Assembly: GCA_017311315.1 (NCBI GenBank)
Contig: CM029636.1
Location: 25,456,043-25,520,042 of the forward strand
Source of the DNA: Dendrocalamus latiflorus
Taxonomy: Eukaryota; Streptophyta; Magnoliopsida; Poales; Poaceae
DNA: 64,000 bases
Reading direction: 5' to 3'
Below, in pieces: positions 56,390-64,000 of the stretch. Position 1 is the stretch's first letter. The number at the start of each line of letters is the position of its first letter. The notes under the pieces were generated by a model. It saw only the letters and a program-made list of their open reading frames with translations. It ran no database searches and was not told the origin of the DNA. A program made the position numbers and the translations under genes.

Positions 56390-58450
56390 GACGAATAATT
56401 ATTACTTTGGTTGAATTAAATTCAAATTTTGCAAAAGTTTCTAAAAATTCAGATTTCAAGTTGTTGTTAGTGTACTTGGTCGGACCACGAGGAGGAAGCG
56501 GTCAGATTGGCCTATGAACAGTGATCTAACCGGTGGTTCGGTGTGATCGGATGTTGGGTGACGGTCCGACTATCAAGCGATATGACCGATTTCTAGTTGA
56601 TGGCTACTTTTTTAAAAAGAGTGTGTTTTGAAGTTAGGTACATGCGGTATGACCAGTCGTTGGTTGATGGTTTGACCAATGGTGTCTGGGCAGTGTAACC
56701 AACATTAGAGATGCAGTCACACCAGTGGGCCAGTTAGACCACCATGGGAAGTGCGGTTGGACCAGTGGTGGCAGCCAGAAAATAGTGAGGGGTATTTGGA
56801 GGTGGTTTGAGTGTGGGCATGGCATAGGTGCCCGTGCTTGGTTGTACTGTGTTGCATGATATATGGTTTTGACTAACGTGAGTTAAGTGCATAGAACTTA
56901 TGCTCAAGATGGTTGCTTGATTTTTGAATGTGTGGGTGGCTTGGACAACGTTAGCGTTCGACGGCAATGGACCAGGACTAAGTGGGGCAGCTGACGTTCG
57001 AGTAGTTGTGTAAGTTTGGGTGAGGCTATATGGTTCAAGTGGAAAACATAGAGAAGATAAGGATAGTGAAGATATGAGTTTGTATATATGGTGCGCCAAA
57101 TGACGAGACCGATGCATGTAAAGATGATTCGGAGGAGTCCAAATGCGTGAAGATGACGACTGGTCATTGGGCACTACGGGCTGCATGTCAAAGCATGTGG
57201 AAATGCTTTGAGGTGAAGGTGAAGACGGAGGGGGTGTTTGGTTGCCAGCCACACTTTGCCACAGGTTGCCACGCCTAAGGTTAGGCAAGTTTGACCAACT
57301 TGGCAGCTGTTTGGTTGCAGCCACAGTTGTGGCAAGATTCCCTTCCAGCAAACTAGGTCCCACGCGTCAGTGACTCAAAAAAGTGTGGCAAGATTCCCTT
57401 AGGCTTGCTAAGGTGTGGCAAAGAATTTGAGCACCTCAACTTAGGCAAGTGTGGCAATTTTTGTTGGCAAATGGTGGCAAAGTGTGGCTAGCAACCAAAC
57501 AACCCCGGAGTCAAGCGAAGGAGCCCAGAAGCTTCATTGATGGTAATTTGGTAGATGGTCAAATATCGGGTTCGTGCATTGATCAAAATTGCTGCGTGGA
57601 GAGGAGCATAAGAGAAGTGGTTCAGGTTAAAGAGCACTAGAATTGATAAGTGGATCAATCATTAACTATTTAATAGGTTGAGTTTTGTAAATGCTTTAAG
57701 AAGCGTGCGTGAGTATGTAAAACCAATGTTAGTGTGTTGACGGGTTTCCCAGTAGGCTTAATGGGTTGTACCCATTAGAATTGTTGCTGGTTATTAAAGG
57801 GGAGGAGAGAACGTGGTAGAGTGCAAGGATTTTAGGGTTTTGGTTTGTACTACCACTTTGTCTCCTTCCATGTTTGTGAGATAGAAAATTGAGAGAGGGA
57901 AGAATGGTGTTTTGGCTGCACCTTATAATCATCCATGAGTGTGTAAACTTCATCCTTCATTGAAAATAGATCAAAACTTTATCTCAACCATGTTCTTACT
58001 TTGTTTTGCTTGTTCTTGAGCTAGATTTGTGATTTCGCATTCATGGGTATTCTAGCACGAACGCTTGCTTAAATTAATTTGCTAAAATATGTGAGAATAG
58101 ATATAAAAGATCTTATGACTTACATCTTTACGGGCAATAAGTAATTTGAGTTTAGGACTTTTTGTGTTCTTCTGCCCTAAATTTTTTTCTCTCAAATTCA
58201 GTGAACCCGAGTCTAAGAACTTTATGATTCTTGATTGATTCAAGTTACTAATGACTTGAACAAGTCATATGCAAAATTTAAAAGTGTTTGGATGAGAATT
58301 GAGCAAATTCTTGATATTTGAATTTTGTGATGAGAAGCATTTAGGTATGGGAACATGAGATTGGTCAGACCGGCTCTAGACCTACAGTTAGACTAGTCTG
58401 CCGACCAGCGATCAGACCAGCCCTTCAATGGTGGTTGATTTTATTGCCTT
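56390..58450 (+). mobile_element. LTR-like region, plus strand, with a nested MITE
   Basis: It carries the gcggtatgaccag/ggtttgaccaatggt type repeats (56475-56770 and 58370-58430) seen in the elements at 43188 and 52510, here in the opposite sense. A leader-like part follows tattaaaggggaggagag (57796) with gattttagggttttgg. No pol sequence is visible. The interior is split by the MITE at 57230-57506. Confidence 0.45.
57230..57506. mobile_element. 277-bp MITE with GGGGGTGTTTGGTTGCCAGC ends and GGA duplication
   Basis: The left end GGGGGTGTTTGGTTGCCAGC followed by CACACTTTGCCAC is mirrored by the right end, whose complement reads GGGGTTGTTTGGTTGCTAGC then CACACTTTGCCAC. GGA stands on both sides (57227-57229 and 57507-57509). 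The interior repeats ccacacttgcc- and gtgtggcaaga-type motifs in both orientations. The tip resembles several grass MITE families. The 3-bp duplication would suit a CACTA- or Harbinger-type origin, but the superfamily is unresolved. Confidence 0.82.
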
Positions 58451-60330
58451 AAGTCTCTAGCTATATTTTGTTCAATTAGTTGATGTGATCTGAACTTAGT
58501 AACTATTGTAGTTATTTGAGTGAAGACTTTGAATAGGTTGAGGCATCAAAGTTTTGTAGGGAGTAGTAGCACGAGGAGAGAAGAGACCCATCACGGCAAA
58601 CAGGCAAAGGCAAGTGGCAACAAATTCACAACTATCCTTCCCTCTCTACTCTGCCCCCCTCAACCTCTCTCACATCCACTCCATAAAGAGTAGCAAGCAT
58701 TTTATCATAGGATAATGCTGCACATGACCAACTTACAACTTTCAAGCTTGAAGATGATGTTTCTCTACAAGATGGGCAGATAACCCACTAAGAAAATGTG
58801 ACTAGGAAGCAAGGCAGTTGGTTCTTAGTACTACTAAGTACCCCAATGAGATGCCAATAATTGGAACTGCAGGAGACCTGCGCAAAAGACAGATGCAGGA
58901 GACATGATTCTTTTTTTCCTGAACAACCCAATGGGCAAGTTTAAATTTTTAAAGATATACATTACAAAAATAATAGTATTACTGAGAGGATTTAAACGAT
59001 AAAGAGCAGAAATTATGGTTTTTTAGAAAGAGAATATTCTGATCCTTGTCCTGTGTCAGGTAGCGAATAAACAGTAAACATCCAAGCTGCTTCTTTTCTT
59101 CTTAATAACGGTGAAATATGATAAATAAATCGGCAATGCTGGTGCTCAAACAACAAAATTAGCCGTTTGCATAAATTGGCCAAGCATAAGCATCAAAGGG
59201 TAAACAAGCCAATGCTAGTGTTCAAATAACATAGCCTCATTTGTAACGTGAGAATTTTTAATTTTTTTATCGGAATTTAAGAAGTTATTGCGTTCCAAAC
59301 AGGTCATTAACATCAAACAACTCGTTACCAAGAGAAACAAAGACCCACTGAAAAGATTCAGAGTATTATAACGGAGAAGATCTGAGACAGTGATGTCCAA
59401 AGCAAACAATGGCTAAAAAACCAGTTTGGACTGAGGTTAGCCAAGAAGCAGAAAAGAATTAGCAAATCTAATGGAGTGGGATTGCTTGATGGGGTTGGTG
59501 AACTAACAAAATACCCAAATTCTCACTGACGGATTGTGACTTTGCTGGAAAAGAAACAAATCCTATTGGCCAATGTGTCCAGAAAGGAAGAGTTAACAAG
59601 CTAATGACCTCATGGAGGGAAAAGTGAAAACGATGATAAAGTAAACCATGTATATTCAAATGAGACAAGAATGGGTGATCTCCATTAAAGATAACTATGA
59701 TTCATGCAAGTACGCAAGAAAGATAATAGCAAGGTATATAAATGAGTGATGAAAAAGGCGAAGTGATGGAAAATAAACTAAAAGGGAAAAAATCAGCAAG
59801 AACTATCAAACGCGAACTAAACAACTGGTAGTAAGCACAAATCCTCCATGGACGCTACACAAATCCTGATAGTAATGCTTGGTTGTTGTACTGATTGTTG
59901 TAAATCATGCAGTATAAGCATATATTTAGATTTAATTTTAGCATAATTAAGTATTATTAAAGCACACTTCAAACAGTATATAAATGACATAAACTATATA
60001 TATAAACATATAACTCTTCCATGCCATTTATATCAGAACATATACTCACCATGTGAACAAATATAATCACTAAACTAATCACGTAGAGCATTTCCAGGAA
60101 CCAGGGAATAACTAAAACTAGCACAAAGGTCAAGTTTTAGATTATTGATTAGTACTCTCAGATATAGGGTTACACAAAATTAAATCTTAGTCATCCTGCT
60201 ACTATGTCGTTACTCTTCATTAATAATCAAACAACTAGTAATCAAGATTTGAGCTCTAGTTTATGCTCATACTGTAAAAAACTTGCATATAAATAGATAG
60301 TAATCTCTAACTTTCGAAATAATAAGTGTT
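58451..60330. other. Intergenic sequence, nothing recognised
   Basis: Open frames are short and random in look. No RNA gene or repeat was identified. Confidence 0.45.
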
Positions 60331-60332
60331 CA

Positions 60333-60403
60333 CAAACAAAGGATTATCAAGCAGTATTTTGACCTACAATGTCCAGATGAGTGAAAATACAATATCATTT
60401 AGA
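60333..60403 (+). repeat. 71-bp direct repeat, left copy
   Basis: caaacaaaggattatcaagc through to agtgaaaatacaatatcatt matches 61241-61310 at roughly 84 percent by eye. The two copies exactly bracket the LTR-like sequence between them. Confidence 0.8.
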
Positions 60404-61240
60404 TGTGGTCGGTGGTCGAAGTGGCTGTGAGTGGTCGATGGTCGATACGTGGTCGGGAGGAGTGGTCGAAAAGTTTGAAGTGGTCGAAGTATATAACGTG
60501 GTCGAAAAGTATAGGTGGTCGAAAGGTTCAAAGAGGTCGGAGGCTAGAGAGACGTTCGGACCGTCCGGTCGGCCAGAGAGGCGAAGTTGCATGGAAAAGG
60601 TTTTGGTGTATGGTTGCATTACCAGAGGTAGATCATCGGCGAGGAAGGAGTGGCGGTGGCAAATTTGCTCAACGGCGAGGCGGCTGAGGTTCGCACGGCC
60701 ACGACGAAGATGAAGCCGGTGTCGGCGATTGGTTGTGGTATGACGAGGGGAGCTCGGGAAGGGAGTGGCTCGAGCGGCGGTCTTGGACGGTGAAGCAGTC
60801 GGCAACACCGATGGTGTTGTCAGCAGCCTCGGCGTTGCCTCGGAGACTTCTTTGGAGGAGAGAAGATTTTGGCTAGATGAAAGGGAGGTGACAAGGTCAC
60901 TGTGCTCCAATTTATAGCTTCGGCAAAGAAAGGAAACCGACGAAATTTATAGCACTGTGCGATCGTTTTGGTATTCAAGGATGCGCAAAAGGAAAGGAAA
61001 GATTGATTGCTAGCACAAATTGGGCAGTTTCCAAGTGAAGATGCAGAGGGAAAAAGGCCTTTGTTGGTTAGAGATTTGAGCTTATTGGTCTGACACAAGG
61101 TAGAAGAACATGAATAGTAACCATGGCATCAAGAGTAAAAGGAAGGAAGGAAGGAAAGAAAAATCCAAATGAAATCCCAAAATTTTAAATAATTAATTTG
61201 GAATTAGTTTTTAAAGAAAGCGAATTTTTGGGATGTTACA
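60404..61240 (-). mobile_element. LTR-like sequence with GTGGTCGAA block 5, minus strand
   Basis: On the minus strand it begins TGTAACATCCCAAAAATTCG, has a TATA box (gaagctataaattggagc, about 60915), passes through a GC-rich part and ends in a gtggtcgaa-rich stretch at ...CCGACCACA. Start, TATA and TG/CA ends fit an 837-bp LTR. No 5-bp target duplication is present; instead a 71-bp direct repeat flanks it. The 171-residue minus frame in its downstream half is Ser/Thr/Pro-rich and was not called. Confidence 0.55.
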
Positions 61241-61310
61241 CAAACAATGGATTATCAAGGAGTATTCTCACCGACAGTGTCCAAATAAGTGAAAATACAA
61301 TATCATATGA
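61241..61310 (+). repeat. 71-bp direct repeat, right copy
   Basis: caaacaatggattatcaagg through to agtgaaaatacaatatcata is the partner of the repeat at 60333. Confidence 0.8.
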
Positions 61311-61639
61311 AGAACATCAGAGAGAAAAATTCTCTTTTGAACCAAACTGAACAAAGGATATAACTACTACATGACAAATAATCACAATGCTAGTTAACAG
61401 ATCTGACCAACCGAAAGAAGTAACTCAAAGAGCTACAGTACAAACAGTGGTAGGCACCCAGATAGAACTCAAATCTACTCTAGTTATTCAGATCAATTTC
61501 AGTAATCGACAAGTTTCATCATAAAGCTTTAAACTGGGCTAACAAGCAAACAATGTCTCCTAGTATTAGAGCATGTATCAGAGATTAATGAACTAGCATA
61601 GCTCACAATGTTTCCATTAAAAAGAGCTGAAATACTCAC
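61311..61639. other. Intergenic sequence, nothing recognised
   Basis: No gene or repeat was identified. If the transcribed region at 61640 is real, this would be intron. Confidence 0.4.
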
Positions 61640-62310
61640 GGTGCAGACGGCACTCAAAGCCGTCTAGAAGTGAATCAAGCCGATGGAAGCGAAATCACCA
61701 ACAAGAACCGGGCAAGGCACACCCGTAGGTGCTGACCAGAAAACCTAGCGCCCTTCTGTGCCGCCGCGAGATAGGAGCGTGGTAGACGGAGATACAATGC
61801 CTTCTTCACCATTCAAGACAATCCAAATCAACGAAGTCGAGGTACAGGGGATGGCTGCATAAGAACACTGAAGTGCACTGGCCGAATGCACTTTGTCACA
61901 GAGCACAGAACCAAGGAACTCACCACCAACAGGCCACAGATCAACGCAGTGGAGCAACAACTCCAAGAACCCAAGATTGAAGCCAAATCGGAGAAAACCA
62001 AGAAGAGGATTTGGAGGAGTTACTTATTGTTTTTCGTCACATGATCTACACGGGAGAGCCGCCTCCCTTTGTAGGAGGAAGAGGAGAGGAGGAGCTCATG
62101 CGGCTATTGCCAACGGTCGACGCCGAAGCCGTCAGGCCACCAGCGCCTTCAGCACCACCCTCCTCTCTCCGAAACCGCTGCCCCCTCAAGACCCAGTCGA
62201 ACAAAAGAAGCAACCACGGGTTGGAGACTCCATCTCCAATCTTATCTCAATGCGAAGTCCCACTGACAGGTGGGCCCCACCATTCTTCTTTTTTCCTTTT
62301 TTCCATCTGA
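61640..62310 (-). other. Possible 5' transcribed region of an unidentified minus-strand gene
   Basis: On the minus strand the order is gtggggcccacctgtcagtg (a common grass promoter motif), then GC/CT-rich leader sequence. Next come a stretch with possible donor gttggtggtgagttccttgg (about 61925) and a strong donor caccgtgagtatttcagc (about 61640). This looks like promoter plus 5' UTR exon. No coding exon was found to the left within the next several kb, so the host gene may be lost, non-coding or disrupted. Confidence 0.35.
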
Positions 62311-62750
62311 GAAATTCTCGTATTGCCTTCATAACACCGACAGTCTCCACCAATTTATCAATCCTCAACTCCTTATTCAGGAAAAAAAAAAGAGGATCAC
62401 ATGCAACTTCCCCTTCCCATGGTTAAAAGTGAACACGAATGCACCACCAAGGCACCAAATGTTTGACCGTGAGGGTATGTGATCAGGGACGAGGACGACT
62501 CTCATAAAATTAATCAGGATTAAGAAACAGTTGAGAATGAACTGAACAGAAGCTACCATGCCATTTAAGCTAAGCATTAGTAACTATCACTGCGGAGAGA
62601 GCTAGCAATTAGTGATCAGAATGTTTTCCTTTTCTTCTTATCTCAGAATTGACCAAATTGAGCAGCTAAAGAGGCAAAAGAACTAGGCAATGACATGACA
62701 TCTAATAAGCAAGATCTAGTAATACTTTGGCTCTATAAATTTCAACGGGC
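62311..62750. other. Sequence between SCR stop codon and the region above
   Basis: The part next to 62751 should hold the SCR 3' UTR. No poly(A) site was fixed and no other feature was seen. Confidence 0.45.
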
Positions 62751-63183
62751 TCAAGTCTGAACGGGGCGCCAAGCAGAAGCAGTGAGCAGGCACAGATCCT
62801 TCCACCCGAGCTTGAGAGCACCATTCTCCTCGACGAGCGTGTACCCGTCGGAGGGGAACATGCCAAGTAGCAGGGCGGCCTGCGCGGCGGCGCTGCCCGC
62901 CAGCGACGCCACGCGGAACCCCGACTGCGCGAGCTTCTCGCGCCAGCTCCCAAACTTGACGTCCCCCGTGCGCGCCGGCCCGCCGACGCCCAGCACGTTG
63001 CGGATCTCCGGCGAGAGCAGCTGCTGCTCCACGACATGCCGCTCCGGGCTGTCCTCGCTGTAGCTCGCGTCCAGCGAGTCGAACAGCGCCGAGTAGTAGT
63101 GGATGGCCTCCACGAAACGCGCCAGGAAGGAGCCTGAGTGGCTCAGGTCCTGCTCCACCATTGTTACCACCTTGGGCGCCAAC
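62751..63183 (-). CDS. SCR: SCARECROW-type GRAS transcription factor, last exon (143 residues)
   Basis: The exon encodes LAPKVVTMVEQDLSHSGSFL, the start of the GRAS PFYRE region, then ARFVEAIHYYSALFDSLDAS, ERHVVEQQLL, and the SAW region (FGSWREKLAQSGFRVASLAG, LGWKDLCLLTASAWRP). This corresponds closely to the C-terminus of grass SCARECROW, a nuclear regulator of endodermis and ground-tissue identity that partners SHORT-ROOT. The start at 63183 was chosen because similarity begins at RLAPKV, where an acceptor ggattag|g stands. SCR genes have an intron close to this point. The open frame runs on upstream to 63368 with unrelated residues (intron). The first exon, holding most of the protein, is not found up to 64000, so it either lies beyond an intron longer than 0.8 kb or is lost. 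Confidence 0.85.
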
Positions 63184-64000
63184 CTAATCCAGTGGTCCAC
63201 AAGGTCAAGATCAGTACAGCAATTTATGGCGATTCCATTCGACTGCGACACAAGACTCTTAAACCAGCAGCATTTAGCATTATAATGATGCATCATGGTA
63301 AAGAACATTTGATTTCTTGGTTCCCCATGCAGGTACCGTGGAACAGAGGTAGCAGTCCACAAAGCCAACCCCCTCTGATGACTTGGTAGTGATATGCCTT
63401 AAAAGCTAATCATGAAGATGATTATATCACTTCTATATTTATAATAAATATTATTATGTTCCTTAAATGAATTATCATTTATAAACATTGGCAAGTATGT
63501 GATTTGTTAGTGAAACTCTTTATTTGTTAATGATATTATTAGAAAAAGATCTCTAGTCGGGTGTCACCGGTCAGAATACTAGTGATTTACAGACCTGCAC
63601 AAGTTTTGATTGATGACCACGTTTCACCAGTCATATATATGAGGATATCAAATTAATAATATAGATACATGTTAGAGAATATAGTGTTGGATTGACCCCA
63701 CTTTAAGACCCTATTGAGATTGTTATGTTTTATGTATCATCAGTCGGTCTCAAGAAATTATGATGTATAATTCTTGTATTCAAGGTTGTCAGAATCGTGA
63801 TCCTAAATCAGTTCAAAGACACTCTAGTAGGATCGCATTCTAGGTTTAAATCATAGAATCTAATATCCTACCTAATTCTACGAAAAACTTTTTTTCAATT
63901 TACCGTATATTTCAAGAGTGATTTGAGTGTTTATTTGGTCATTTGACATCTAATTTGATTAATAAATGCATATTATTCATGACTAGAATCATAGTTTAAA
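63184..64000. other. AT-rich sequence upstream of the SCR last exon
   Basis: No GRAS coding sequence or other gene was found. If the gene is intact this is intron. The stretch from 63400 is strongly AT-rich and may hold an inserted repeat. Confidence 0.45.

Noticed and set aside
60395..60910. 171-residue minus-strand frame
   Set aside because: Low-complexity Ser/Thr/Pro/Arg composition inside an LTR-like sequence, partly made by the gtggtcgaa repeat; no similarity recognised.
61893..62426. 177-residue plus-strand frame
   Set aside because: It runs antisense to promoter/leader-like sequence, is of mixed low complexity and has no recognised domain.

Overview
The window is nuclear DNA of a grass, most likely Oryza or a close relative. 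It has low gene density, dense MITEs, a CACTA transposon, Ty3/gypsy remnants, long (TA)n microsatellites and spliced plant genes. Only three host genes are well supported: a mini zinc finger gene (MIF type, 12.0-12.3 kb), a three-exon NAC transcription factor (39.5-40.9 kb) and the last exon of a SCARECROW-type GRAS gene (62.75-63.18 kb). All three lie on the minus strand. From memory, rice carries SCR, NAC and MIF genes in this neighbourhood on the duplicated short-arm ends of chromosomes 11 and 12. The window may be the orthologous segment, but this needs a search.

Layout. 1-8387: right-hand part of a CACTA (En/Spm) element. Its terminus and 3-bp flank are visible at 8387. It has an intact TNP2-like transposase ORF, a spliced Transposase_24/TNPA-like gene running off the window, four clusters of 12-base-arm hairpin repeats, a 122-bp-arm near-perfect palindrome and a 168-aa ORF on the opposite strand. 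8.4-9.6 kb: microsatellites and MITEs, including a Micron-like element inside a (TA)n tract. 9.6-11.9 kb: GC-rich sequence without a recognisable gene. 12.0-12.4 kb: the MIF gene and its TATA box. 12.5-19.3 kb: a decayed tandem repeat split by a Ty3/gypsy element (12964-18485) with perfect CTTTG target duplications, a truncated 5' LTR and a stop-riddled pol. 20.3-22.5 kb: nested MITEs and (TA)n tracts. 22.6-29.4 kb: LTR fragments and GTGGTCGAA minisatellites, one split by a 3033-bp solo LTR with ATGGT target duplications. 30.8-37.4 kb: MITEs and a patatin-like (pPLAIII) pseudogene. 38.1-39.2 kb: another GTCGA-rich LTR-like block. 39.5-41.1 kb: the NAC gene. 42.8-46.1 kb: a plant-mobile-domain pseudogene interrupted by an LTR-like insert. 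47.4-48.8 kb: a MITE cluster. 50.9-61.2 kb: several LTR-like blocks with minus- or plus-strand TATA boxes. 61.6-62.3 kb: a possible 5' transcribed region. 62.7-63.2 kb: the SCR exon.

The genes do not form a pathway. The MIF, NAC and SCR products are each developmental or transcriptional regulators in plants, acting in the nucleus. The remaining sequence is mobile DNA in different states: a possibly intact CACTA transposase, old gypsy wreckage, solo LTRs and MITE swarms. No rRNA, tRNA or CRISPR was seen. All similarity statements come from reading translations by eye; no database search was run.
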